NCBI GenBank assembly: GCA_020029615.1
Contig: JAIBJO010000007.1
Location: 1-44,770 of the forward strand
Direction: 5' to 3'
From: Actinomycetota bacterium
GTDB lineage: Bacteria; Actinomycetota; Thermoleophilia; Gaiellales; Gaiellaceae
Length of the DNA stretch: 44,770 nt
In this document: piece by piece, positions 23,526 through 31,303 of the stretch
Layout: the number at the start of each line of letters is the position of its first letter
Numbering within the stretch: the first letter of the stretch is position 1
Notes under the pieces: generated by a model
Told to the model about the DNA's origin: nothing
Databases searched by the model: none
The model's input: the letters and a program-made list of their open reading frames with translations, nothing else
Made by a program: the position numbers and the translations under genes

Positions 23526-25865
23526 ATGAGCGCATACGTTCGCCTGCGCCTGCTTCGGTGGCCCGCCCTCGCCCTCGTGACCGTCGCGTTGGGCACGGGG
23601 GCCGCACCCTCCGCCACCGCGGGTCTCGAGCGGCTCCCTGGAATCACCTTCGACGACAGCGCCGCGGGTCGTCTCGTCGTGACGACGGCCGCGTATCGAC
23701 TCACGCTCGACAAGCGAAACGGGACGATCGTCGACCTCGTCGACCGGAAGGCTGGAGCTCGCGTCGCGCACGGAACGAGGGGCTGCCTCTGGCGCGCGCA
23801 ATCCCGAGGCCGCCCGGCGCTCGAGAGCGCGTGCTCCTTCACCCCGGGCGGCGCACGCCGCTTCTCGTACGAGTGGACTCCGGCAACCGCCACCCTGACC
23901 CTGGCGTACCGCGATGTCGCCCTTGGCTCGGCGACGGTCGCGCTCCGTGCCCGCGCGCAGTTTTTCGATCTCCGCGTGACGGTCGAGAATCGAAGCGCGG
24001 GCGTCGTGCTGACCAACGTCTCGCTTCCCGGGGAGCTGTTCGGGGACATCCGCACCGTCGAGGCGGGCTACGCACCGAACGTCCTGCCCGGAGTCCGACT
24101 CGAGCCCGGCTACTTCACGCGAGTCGGAAACGACCTTCACGTCTACCCGTCCCGGTGGGCGTTTGCCGACTTCGTCGCCCTCGATGCCGGGGGCGGACAT
24201 CTCTCGGTCTACTCCGTCAACCGAGGCCCGATTCAGCCCGTCGTGATCGGCTTCCTCCGGCACCCGCCGTCCGGCCGCTGCTCTGGACGGTGGTTCTGCG
24301 TCATCCATCAGTTTCAAACGTGGATCACACCTCGCGGTCGCTGGGCAAGCCCCGTCGTTCGGATCCGAGTCGGCCAGACCGCGGACCAGTCGATCCTCGC
24401 GTATCGGGGCGAGAACGGCCTCGACGCGTACCCGTCCGCGCGGACGAAGCTCGGTCCTCGACTGAACACGCTCGCGCGGGCCCCGCTGATCAAGGCGGAC
24501 CTCGTGAAGCTGAAGCCGTTCCGGGACTGGTACGAGGACCTGCCGCTCCTTCCTTCGCCCGCACTCCTGCACCCGGTCGCGTTCCAGCCGGGCGGGCACG
24601 ACGAGACCGATCCCGACTTCCTGCCGCCGGATCGGCGCTGGGGGACGAACGCCGACTTCACGTCCGTCGTCGAGACCGCGCGTTCGCTCGGACAGCTCGT
24701 GATGCCGTATCTCAACGTCAGCTGGTGGTCCGACGACTCGCCGACGATGAAGACGCTCCCGTCGCCACTCCAGCCGAGTGATATCGCCGTGATCGACAGG
24801 GACGGCAATCCCGTCGTCGACGCCTACGGACCGAAGTCCGGCATCGTCGTCTCGCCCTACGCCCCGTTCGTCCGCAGTCGGGTGGCCCGGCTGATGCAGG
24901 AGTGGCGTACGGACGTCCCGGCGGACTGCCTCTTCTTCGACCAGGTGGGCGCGCGTCAGTGGCTTCGCGACTTCAATCGCGCGTCGGCGAGCCCGCTCGC
25001 GTACTACGACGGATGGCTGGCTGTGATGGCGCCGTACTCGGACCGCTGCCTCATGGCCGAGGACGGCTGGGACCGCTTGGCGCGCGACTTCGCGGGCTTC
25101 CACGGGAGCATGCTCATGATGGACCGCGAGCACGACCTTCCCGACGAGATCTTCGGCGATGGCAACTGGGCGCCGTATCCACTCGCCACCTGGCTCTTCC
25201 ACGACAAGGTCCTCCTCTACCAGCACGACCTGTACGACGGCACGATGACCCACGATGGCGAGGTTCTGACGTGGAACATGGCTTTCGGGCTCGTCAGCTC
25301 GTACAGTTGGAACGACTGGATCGACTCGATCAGCAGCCCGTGGCTCGGGCTGGTGGGAGATCTCCAGCGCACCCTCGGCGCGCACTATGCAGGGGTGCGG
25401 CTGACGAGCTACCGGAACGTCACGCGCGCCGTGACCGAGAGCACGTTCGGGGATCTCCTCGTCCTCGCGAACTGGGATTCGACCGGCGTCCACTCGAGCG
25501 GCGGCTTTGGTATCGCGCCGCACGGCTTCCTCTCTCGAACGCGTGACGGTCGCGCTCTGGCGGGGTCGTTCGAGAACACGTTCGACGGTCAGCCCCTCTC
25601 CGAGGGCGTTCACTACCTGATCGTGGAGCGCGACGATGCGAGCGTGACCGTGCGGCAGCCTCTCGGCGCTGACACGACCCTCGCCGTCCGTGTCCCGAGC
25701 TCGTGGAACTCTGGTCGCGCGCTTCATGCGACGGCGATCGGCGCCGACGGGGAGGACATCGGGGCGGTTCCCGGCGAGCTTCGCGACGGCCGCTTCGCGT
25801 TCCAGTACGCGGGCGAGCTGAACGGTCATCCGGTCGCCGCCTATCGCATCACCGTGAGTCAATAG
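23526..25865 (+). CDS. Secreted DUF6259-like glycoside hydrolase-fold protein
   Basis: 779 residues from the ATG at 23526, chosen because it directly opens a signal peptide (MSAYVRLRLLRWPALALVTV); an ATG 13 codons upstream is possible. The N-terminal about 270 residues are beta-rich (supersandwich-like, e.g. LTLDKRNGTIVDLVDRKAG), then a TIM-barrel-like domain with LGQLVMPYLNVSWWSDD, DCLFFDQVGARQW, CLMAEDGWDRLARDFAGF and SYSWNDWIDS, and a C-terminal beta domain. I recall this arrangement as DUF6259 proteins, distant relatives of GH101/GH36-type hydrolases. Asp in FFDQ and Glu in MAEDGW are plausible catalytic residues. Substrate unknown. Confidence 0.7.
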   Translation: MSAYVRLRLLRWPALALVTVALGTGAAPSATAGLERLPGITFDDSAAGRLVVTTAAYRLTLDKRNGTIVDLVDRKAGARVAHGTRGCLWRAQSRGRPALESACSFTPGGARRFSYEWTPATATLTLAYRDVALGSATVALRARAQFFDLRVTVENRSAGVVLTNVSLPGELFGDIRTVEAGYAPNVLPGVRLEPGYFTRVGNDLHVYPSRWAFADFVALDAGGGHLSVYSVNRGPIQPVVIGFLRHPPSGRCSGRWFCVIHQFQTWITPRGRWASPVVRIRVGQTADQSILAYRGENGLDAYPSARTKLGPRLNTLARAPLIKADLVKLKPFRDWYEDLPLLPSPALLHPVAFQPGGHDETDPDFLPPDRRWGTNADFTSVVETARSLGQLVMPYLNVSWWSDDSPTMKTLPSPLQPSDIAVIDRDGNPVVDAYGPKSGIVVSPYAPFVRSRVARLMQEWRTDVPADCLFFDQVGARQWLRDFNRASASPLAYYDGWLAVMAPYSDRCLMAEDGWDRLARDFAGFHGSMLMMDREHDLPDEIFGDGNWAPYPLATWLFHDKVLLYQHDLYDGTMTHDGEVLTWNMAFGLVSSYSWNDWIDSISSPWLGLVGDLQRTLGAHYAGVRLTSYRNVTRAVTESTFGDLLVLANWDSTGVHSSGGFGIAPHGFLSRTRDGRALAGSFENTFDGQPLSEGVHYLIVERDDASVTVRQPLGADTTLAVRVPSSWNSGRALHATAIGADGEDIGAVPGELRDGRFAFQYAGELNGHPVAAYRITVSQ

Positions 25866-25906
25866 ACGCGCGAAGGTCGGCCCCGAGGGCTCCCCATCGC
25901 GAAGCT

Positions 25907-27100
25907 CTACAGGTGGCTCGTCACGCCGGCCAGGTCCGGCTCCTCGGAGGGTGGCTCGTACCAGGACAACGCATAGTGCCCGTCGTCGAGATCACGGGCG
26001 AAGGTCGAGAGCTTGAGCGGGCGGAAGGTGTCGCACATCACGGCGAGCTCGGTCGTCTCGCGAACCCCGAGCGCCTTCTCGGCGAGGCCCGGCGCCGGCC
26101 CATGCGGGAGTCCCGAGGGATGGAGGGTGATCGAGCCGACCGAGATGCCCTTGCGCGAGCCGAAGTTGCCGGAGACGTAGTAGATCATCTCCTCCGACTG
26201 GAGGTTCGAGTGGTGATACGGGATCGGCACCGCCTCCGGATCGGAGTCGAGATGTCGCGGACAGAACGAGCAGATGACGAAATTCGGCCCCTGGAACGTC
26301 TGGTGCGAGGGCGGCGGCTGGTGGATGCGACCCGTGATCGGCTCGAAGTCGTGGATCGAGAAGCTCCACGGGTAGAGGTAGCCGTCCCATCCGACGACGT
26401 CGAACGGGTGGTAGTCGAGTACGTACTCCTGGATGCCGCCGCGAACGCGCACCCTTACGAGGAACTCGCCCTTCTCGCGGTGCGTCTTGAGCTCGGCGGG
26501 CGGATGAATGTCGCGGTGGTAGTAGGGAGCGCCCTCGAGGATCTGTCCGTACTGGTTGCGGTAGCGACGCGGGATCTCGATCAGCCCGGGCGTTTCGAAG
26601 ACGAGGTAGCGCTGGGCGCCCTCAGGCACGAACCGGTACGTCGTGCCGCGCGGGACGACGATGTAGTCGCCCTCCTTGTAGGAGACGTCGCCGAACGTCG
26701 TCTCGAGCGTACCCGTGCCCTCGTGGACGAAGATCACCTCGTCTCCCTCGCCGTTTCGGAAGAAGTAATCCATCGACGAGGCGGGGCGACAGAGCGAGAT
26801 CTCCACGTCCCAGTTCCACATGAGCGTGCGCCGACCCGAGATCTCGTCGCCCTCCGCAGACACGTCGTGGGTGTTCATTCGCCGGTGGGCGTGCGTCTCC
26901 GGCACCCACTCCTCGCGCTCGAGCGGCGTGAACGCACCGAGCTCCTTGACCCGGCACGGCGACTCGAGGTGGTACAGGATCGACTCGTTGCCCGTGAAGC
27001 CCTCGAGCCCCATGACCTCCTCGGTCAGGAGCCGCCCGTTCTCGCGGAAGACGATATGACGCTTGCGCGGGACGTCCCCGCGACGCTGATAGAAGGGCAT
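25907..27100 (-). CDS. hmgA: Homogentisate 1,2-dioxygenase
   Basis: 397 residues. Ring-cleaving Fe(II) cupin enzyme that converts homogentisate to maleylacetoacetate in tyrosine/phenylalanine catabolism. Family motifs: ETHAHRRMNTHD, the N-terminal cupin around EVIFVHEGTGTLETTFGD, VVGWDGYLYPWSFSIHDFEP, PIPYHHSNLQSEEMIYYVSG with the His and Glu ligands, and LHPSGLPHGPAPG with the last His. ATG start preceded by AAAGGGG. No other gene of the pathway (fumarylacetoacetase, maleylacetoacetate isomerase, HppD) is adjacent, although the downstream VOC protein belongs to the same superfamily as HppD. Confidence 0.93.
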   Translation of the reverse strand: MPFYQRRGDVPRKRHIVFRENGRLLTEEVMGLEGFTGNESILYHLESPCRVKELGAFTPLEREEWVPETHAHRRMNTHDVSAEGDEISGRRTLMWNWDVEISLCRPASSMDYFFRNGEGDEVIFVHEGTGTLETTFGDVSYKEGDYIVVPRGTTYRFVPEGAQRYLVFETPGLIEIPRRYRNQYGQILEGAPYYHRDIHPPAELKTHREKGEFLVRVRVRGGIQEYVLDYHPFDVVGWDGYLYPWSFSIHDFEPITGRIHQPPPSHQTFQGPNFVICSFCPRHLDSDPEAVPIPYHHSNLQSEEMIYYVSGNFGSRKGISVGSITLHPSGLPHGPAPGLAEKALGVRETTELAVMCDTFRPLKLSTFARDLDDGHYALSWYEPPSEEPDLAGVTSHL

Positions 27101-27197
27101 GCCCGCCCCTTTCGCTTCGGTGTCACCGAGGTTCTAGCAGCGGACGCACGGGCGAGCGGGGCGGCGACTTCGTCACCGCCCCTCGCTACGACGCGCT

Positions 27198-27560
27198 CTA
27201 CGCTCCCGCGTTCGGATCCGTCTGCCAGAGGCCGAACTCGTTTCCTTCCGGGTCGTGGCAGATCGCGAACCAGCCCATGCTCGGGACGGGATTCGCCTCG
27301 CCGGCTTTGCCGCCGAGCTCGCCGACCTGCGAGGCGCTCGCGTTGATGTCGTCGACGTCGAAGTACACGCGCGCACCGCGCTTGTCGCCGTCGGCGCCGT
27401 AGATCGCGCCGCCCGTCGTCTCGGAGAACCGTGTCATGTGGTACTCGGTCGGCGAGCCGGGATACTCCTCGAACTCCCACCCGAAGAGCGAGCCCCAGAA
27501 CTCGCGCGCCTTCGCGGTGTCGCCGGCCGGGATCTCGTAGTGGACCATCTGGCCTGCCAT
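27198..27560 (-). CDS. VOC superfamily (glyoxalase/bleomycin-resistance-like) protein
   Basis: 120 residues from the ATG at 27560, which follows GGAGAGGAGAG. A single VOC module pair: VHYEIPAGDTAKAREFWGSL then FGWEF at the N-terminus, and VYFDVDDINASASQV, GWFAICHDPEGNEFGLWQ at the C-terminus. The last motif carries the Glu that binds metal in active members. Such small proteins are commonly annotated as glyoxalase-like or PhnB-like; the substrate is unknown. Spaced about 97 bp from hmgA, so independent transcription is likely. Confidence 0.85.
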   Translation of the reverse strand: MAGQMVHYEIPAGDTAKAREFWGSLFGWEFEEYPGSPTEYHMTRFSETTGGAIYGADGDKRGARVYFDVDDINASASQVGELGGKAGEANPVPSMGWFAICHDPEGNEFGLWQTDPNAGA

Positions 27561-27675
27561 GTCTCTCCTCTCCGTTCGTCTGGCACGACCCACCGCCGCG
27601 CCTCTGTCATTCAATACGACGACGAACAGGCCGCGAAGTAATCGACATGGCGAGACGTTCTCTCGGGTCGTGCAG

Positions 27676-27748
27676 TGGAGCCAGCCGGGCTCGAACCGGC
27701 GACCTCGTGACTGCCAGTCACGCGCTCTCCCAACTGAGCTATGGCCCC
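27676..27748 (-). tRNA. tRNA-Ala (anticodon GGC)
   Basis: A full cloverleaf on the minus strand: acceptor GGGGCCA/TGGCTCC with the G3-U70 wobble that identifies alanine tRNAs, D arm GCTC/GAGC, anticodon stem CGTGA/TCACG around loop CTGGCAG (anticodon GGC), and T arm GCCGG-TTCGAGC-CCGGC. Discriminator A; CCA is not encoded. 73 nt, no intron. The 5' ten bases overlap the end of the nuclease-like ORF. Confidence 0.97.
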
Positions 27749-28176
27749 AGGAGCGCCGTCAGTCTAGCGCCGAAGTCGAAGTCATCCGCCCAATTGACTC
27801 CGAGTCGCTGATTGTTCTTGCTGTGCGCAACACGAAGATCGACCTGCGTCCGATCGGCGAACTGATCCGTTGACAAGACGAAGTAGCGATCGAGGTCGGG
27901 GCAGTACGCAGCGATCAGATCAACCTCGGAGGCCCGGTATTTCCGCTTGCGCAGGCCTTCACGGGCCCGCCGTGTCGAGCAGCGCCGCACCACCACGACA
28001 TCACCGTGGAGTGGAGCGAACATGCACTGAACGCGGTGCAGGCGCTGCCCGATCTCGAAGATGAGGTCGTAACGGCCACCTTCCGCAACTGGTCGATAGA
28101 CGCCGACACCGAGCTTGGTCGCCTCGTATGCGATGGCAAGTTCGGCAACGGCGCCCTTCTGGTCGGTCGAGAGCAC
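27739..28176 (-). CDS. PD-(D/E)XK endonuclease-like protein (group I intron nuclease type), catalytic Lys replaced
   Basis: 145 residues from GTG. Matches the PDDEXK_5-type family, related to the tRNA-intron homing endonuclease I-SspI: TDQKGAVAELAIAYEATKLG, VYRPVAEGGRYDLIF with Asp37, then RVQCMF with Gln50. Active members have Q-x-K; here position 52 is Met (codon ATG, one base from AAG), so cleavage activity is doubtful. The rest of the fold (DVVVVRRCSTRRAREGLRKR, EVDLIAAYCPDLDRYFVL) is intact. The stop codon TAG is formed by tRNA-Ala bases 8-10, so the gene ends inside the tRNA. No group I intron is present in this tRNA. Confidence 0.75.
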   Translation of the reverse strand: MLSTDQKGAVAELAIAYEATKLGVGVYRPVAEGGRYDLIFEIGQRLHRVQCMFAPLHGDVVVVRRCSTRRAREGLRKRKYRASEVDLIAAYCPDLDRYFVLSTDQFADRTQVDLRVAHSKNNQRLGVNWADDFDFGARLTALLGP

Positions 28177-28211
28177 GACCTCGAGGGTAGTTTACGTATC
28201 GGACAACGGGT

Positions 28212-28568
28212 CTAAGCGGTCGCGACTACGAGCTCGACGGACGGCACGTCGCTCCACAGGTCCTCGAGCCGGTAGAAGCCGCGCGTCTCGGGCGTGAAGA
28301 GATGGAGCACGACGTCGAGGTAGTCGGCGACGATCCACGTCGCCTCGGTCGCACCCGCCGACGAGCGCGGCAGGATCCCGTGCTCCTTCTTGAGGACGCC
28401 TGCGACCTCGTCGTAGATCGCCTTCGTCTGCCGCACGTTACGGCCGCTCGCGATCACGAAGAAATCTGTGAAATCGCAGACGCCCCGCATGTCGAGAATC
28501 GTGACGTCGGTCGCCAGCTTCTCCTGGCAGAGAGCGGCGGTGCGGCGTGCTTGTTCGAGCGGGGTCAG
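28212..28568 (-). CDS. rsfS: Ribosome silencing factor RsfS
   Basis: 118 residues if it starts at CTG 28568. RsfS binds L14 on the 50S subunit, blocks joining to 30S and slows translation in stationary phase. Family motifs: VTILDMRGVCDFTDFFVIASG, SSAGATEATWIVADYLDVVLHLF and RGFYRLEDLWSDV. The first ATG (in LDMRG) would cut off the first 26 residues, which match the family well (TPLEQARRTAALCQEK). The only start-like codon upstream is CTG, placed where ATG/TTG stands in homologues. No good Shine-Dalgarno. It lies 35 nt after nadD, the usual nadD-rsfS order. Confidence 0.88.
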   Translation of the reverse strand: MTPLEQARRTAALCQEKLATDVTILDMRGVCDFTDFFVIASGRNVRQTKAIYDEVAGVLKKEHGILPRSSAGATEATWIVADYLDVVLHLFTPETRGFYRLEDLWSDVPSVELVVATA

Positions 28569-28603
28569 GTCGGTCTCGTGTCCTCGTCGACGTCGTTGGC
28601 AGT

Positions 28604-29176
28604 CTACTCGGGCCCCGCGTAGAGGCCGAGGCCGGCGATGACGTCGGCGACCTTCTCCGGCACGAGGTCGGCGATGTTCTCGCCGCGCCGCACGCGGGCG
28701 CGGATCTCGGAGGACGAGATCGCGACCGGCTCCAGCTCGAACGCGACGATGCGATCGCCGGCAGCAAGGCGCTCTCGGACGGCCTCGACGTCGTCGTGGG
28801 AGACCCCAGGGCGCATCGCCACGGCAAGTCGCACGAGCTCGAGGACGCGCTCCGGGGCCTTCCAGCCTTCGAGGCTCGCAAGCTCGTCGGCCCCCAGGAT
28901 GAAGACTGCATCGCGCGGCGGCCGACGCTCTTCGAGCGAGTCGACCGTACGCGCGTGGCGGTCGACCTCGACGGTGACGTCGGGGATGTCCTCGAATGCC
29001 AGCCGCGCCAGCTGGAGGCGCGCGCCTACGGGTGTCGTTGCGCTCTTGTGGCCGGGGTCGGCCACGACGAGGACGAGGAGCTCGTCGAGGGCCAGCTGCG
29101 AGACGGCGGCGCGCGCGAGCGCCACGTGGCCGATGTGTGGCGGGTCGAAGACACCGCCGAGCAGCCCTACTGCCAC
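28604..29176 (-). CDS. nadD: Nicotinate-nucleotide adenylyltransferase
   Basis: 190 residues from a GTG that overlaps the end of obg and follows GGAGA. It adenylates nicotinate mononucleotide to deamido-NAD in NAD biosynthesis. Motifs: VGLLGGVFDPPHIGHVALAR (nucleotide-binding GGxFDPxHxGH), VADPGHKSATTPVGARL (substrate loop), FILGADELASLEGW and SSSEIRARVRRGE (the ISSTxIR motif). Length fits the family. The gene is part of the rplU-rpmA-obg-nadD-rsfS string. Confidence 0.95.
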   Translation of the reverse strand: MAVGLLGGVFDPPHIGHVALARAAVSQLALDELLVLVVADPGHKSATTPVGARLQLARLAFEDIPDVTVEVDRHARTVDSLEERRPPRDAVFILGADELASLEGWKAPERVLELVRLAVAMRPGVSHDDVEAVRERLAAGDRIVAFELEPVAISSSEIRARVRRGENIADLVPEKVADVIAGLGLYAGPE

Positions 29177-30357
29177 TCGAGCGTCTCCTCGCCCACCTCG
29201 ACCTCGGCGCCCCGCTTCACACCGATCCGCCTGAGTGCCTCCTCGAGCTCCTCGGGCGGAGGCGGTGTGCCGACCACGCGATAGCCGCGATCGGTGCGAT
29301 AGATCCGAAACCTGGGCCCACGCCTCGCCCGAGGCCGGTACTCGAGGAACTCGGGCACGAGGCCCTCGCCCTCGGCCTGCGGGCTCTCGACCGGGCAGCG
29401 GTCGAAGAGCTCCCGCTTCAGTTCGTCGATCCCGTGGCCGGTGACGCACGACGTCGAGATCACTCGAACGACTCGCCGGTCGTGCACTCCGAACACCGGC
29501 GGCTCCGGAAGCAGGTCGACCTTGTTGAGGACCACGACCTGCGGACGCTCGTCGAGACCCGCCCCGTAGGCGGAGAGCTCCTGATCGATTGCCCGAAACC
29601 GCGTCTCGAGCTCGGGCTCCGAGGCGTCGAGCACGTGCAGGAGAAGGCGCGCGCGCTCGAGATGCGCGAGGAACTGGTGGCCGAGCCCGGCGCCGTCAGC
29701 CGCGCCTTCGATCAACCCTGGTACGTCGGCCACGGTGAGCTGTCTCGCATCCGGACCGTCCACGACCCCGAGCACGGGCTCGATCGTCGTGAACGGGTAC
29801 TCGGCGACCTTCGGCGTCGCATTCGAGATACGCCGCAGCAACGAGGACTTGCCGGCGTTGGGGAATCCCGCGAGCGCGGCGTCGACGACGAGCTTCAGTC
29901 GCAGGACGAGGTCGATCTCGTCGCCCGGCATCCCGGTCTCGGCGAAGCGAGGAGTCTGGCGAGTCGGAGTCGCGAAGCGGGCGTTCCCGCGCCCACCCTG
30001 ACCCCCGCGCGCGACCACGAGTCGCGTGTCGGCAGCTGTCAGGTCGGCCATGAGCCCGCCGTCGCCGTCGAGCACCTGGGTTCCGACCGGAACCCGGATC
30101 TCGACCGTCTCGCCGTCCGCGCCGTGCTTCTTACTGCCGCGTCCGTTGCCGGCACGGCCGGCACGGAGGACTTTCACCCGCTGGAAGGCCGACAGGTCTC
30201 GAAGGGCGCCGTCCGCGACGACGACGACGTCACCGCCACGTCCGCCGTCGCCGCCGTCGGGGCCGCCCTTCGGCACGAACTTCTCGCGACGGAAGCTGAG
30301 GCCGCCGTCACCGCCTCGGCCGGCCTCTGCATGGATGCGCGCACGATCGTGAAACAT
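29167..30357 (-). CDS. obg: Obg family GTPase
   Basis: 396 residues. Ribosome-assembly GTPase acting on the 50S subunit. The N-terminal glycine-rich Obg fold (GGDGGLSFRREKFVPKGGPD) covers about residues 1-158; the G domain has G1 GFPNAGKSS, G3 DVPGLIEGA, G4 NKVD; the C-terminal OCT domain (about 325-396) ends at VGEETLEWQ. The ATG is preceded by GGCGGAGGC. A 16-nt perfect palindrome (30368-30383, CCTCCGGC/GCCGGAGG) lies just upstream of the ribosome binding site, between rpmA and obg, and may affect obg translation. Confidence 0.97.
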   Translation of the reverse strand: MFHDRARIHAEAGRGGDGGLSFRREKFVPKGGPDGGDGGRGGDVVVVADGALRDLSAFQRVKVLRAGRAGNGRGSKKHGADGETVEIRVPVGTQVLDGDGGLMADLTAADTRLVVARGGQGGRGNARFATPTRQTPRFAETGMPGDEIDLVLRLKLVVDAALAGFPNAGKSSLLRRISNATPKVAEYPFTTIEPVLGVVDGPDARQLTVADVPGLIEGAADGAGLGHQFLAHLERARLLLHVLDASEPELETRFRAIDQELSAYGAGLDERPQVVVLNKVDLLPEPPVFGVHDRRVVRVISTSCVTGHGIDELKRELFDRCPVESPQAEGEGLVPEFLEYRPRARRGPRFRIYRTDRGYRVVGTPPPPEELEEALRRIGVKRGAEVEVGEETLEWQ

Positions 30358-30391
30358 GCCTCCGCCGCCTCCGGCGCCGGAGGTTAGAGGC

Positions 30392-30649
30392 TCACTCCGA
30401 AGCCGCGGCGACGGAGACGAAGCGCTTGTCGCCCGAGCGGCGGAACTCGACCGTGCCCGGACGAAGGGCGAAGATCGTGTCGTCGCGCCCGAGGCCGGCG
30501 CCCGGACCTGGACGGAACCTCGTCCCGCGCTGGCGGACGATGATCATCCCGGTCTTGACTTCCTGTCCCGCGAAGATCTTCACGCCGAGTCGCTTGGATT
30601 CCGAGTCGCGGCCGTTGCGCGAGGATCCAAGCCCTTTCTTGTGCGCCAC
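30392..30649 (-). CDS. rpmA: 50S ribosomal protein L27
   Basis: 85 residues. Begins [16 protein letters not shown], so the mature N-terminus next to the peptidyl transferase centre is direct, without the cleavable Firmicute-type extension. [20 protein letters not shown] and [10 protein letters not shown] are family signatures. GTG start overlaps the rplU stop by 1 nt (TAGTG), giving tight coupling of L21 and L27. Confidence 0.97.
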   Translation of the reverse strand: MAHKKGLGSSRNGRDSESKRLGVKIFAGQEVKTGMIIVRQRGTRFRPGPGAGLGRDDTIFALRPGTVEFRRSGDKRFVSVAAASE

Positions 30650-31197
30650 TAGACACCTTCCTTCTGTGCTCGCATCGACTCCAGGGTCGCGAGGGCGCCC
30701 TTGCGCTTGCCGTGCTCCTGCTCGTGCGCGAGCGCTGCCGCAAGCTCGTCGGAGCTCCAGCCGCCTGCGGCCGACTTGATCTCCGCCACGGTCATCTCCG
30801 CATACCCCGCCGGGATCGCGGAGGGGGGCTTGGAGGCTGACGGACGGGCTTCCTTCGGCGCCGCCTCGGCCTTCGGCTTCGCAGCTGCCCGCGCAGGCTT
30901 CCCTCCGATGGACTCGATCCGGATCTGGGTCAACGAGGCGCGAAAGCCGGTGTGCTTTCGATACCCCGTGCGCTTCTTGTACTTCCCGATCCTGATCTTC
31001 GGGCCCTTGACCGCACCGAGCACCGTCGCCGTGACCTTCACGTCCGGGTCGAGCAACGGCGCGTCATCGCCTCCCACGAGCAGGACCGTGGGCGTGATCG
31101 TCGAGCCCTCGTCGTCGGCGAGCCTGTCGACGAGCAGCCGCTCGCCCTCGCGGACGCGGTACTGCTTCCCGGCAACCTTGATGATCGCGTAGGTCAT
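30649..31197 (-). CDS. rplU: 50S ribosomal protein L21 with C-terminal extension
   Basis: 182 residues versus about 100 in most bacteria. Residues 1-100 are L21 ([19 protein letters not shown], then [20 protein letters not shown] and [10 protein letters not shown]), which binds 23S rRNA. Residues about 101-130 form an Ala/Lys/Pro linker, and about 131-182 a small helical domain ([20 protein letters not shown] followed by [18 protein letters not shown]), similar to the short SAP-like helix-extended-loop-helix modules. No Shine-Dalgarno is visible before the ATG; a 30-bp palindrome lies 15 nt upstream. Confidence 0.95.
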   Translation of the reverse strand: MTYAIIKVAGKQYRVREGERLLVDRLADDEGSTITPTVLLVGGDDAPLLDPDVKVTATVLGAVKGPKIRIGKYKKRTGYRKHTGFRASLTQIRIESIGGKPARAAAKPKAEAAPKEARPSASKPPSAIPAGYAEMTVAEIKSAAGGWSSDELAAALAHEQEHGKRKGALATLESMRAQKEGV

Positions 31198-31212
31198 GGA
31201 ATTGAAGACAGT

Positions 31213-31242
31213 GCTGGGGTCAGACGTACGTCTGACCCCAGC
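31213..31242. repeat. 30-bp perfect palindrome before rplU
   Basis: GCTGGGGTCAGACGT and its exact reverse complement meet without a spacer. It lies between the RNase E/G stop (31304) and the rplU start (31197). Candidates are a Rho-independent terminator-like hairpin for the RNase E/G mRNA, a leader structure controlling rplU, or a REP-like dispersed element; a TGGGGTCAGAC core is familiar from such repeats. No second copy was seen in the window. Confidence 0.7.
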
Positions 31243-31303
31243 GCAGTTTTGTACGCGGGCACGGGCGCCCGCGAAGCCGCCGCATGATAGCGGACTCGAC
31301 GCG

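Noticed and set aside
23424-25862. 812-codon open frame on the minus strand opposite the DUF6259-like gene
   Set aside because: Arg/Asp/Val-rich low-complexity composition with no domain, and it mirrors the coding gene in the high-GC antisense frame. The plus-strand frame has a signal peptide and recognisable domains.
25703-27346. 547-codon open frame on the plus strand over hmgA
   Set aside because: Antisense shadow of a confidently identified gene (homogentisate dioxygenase).
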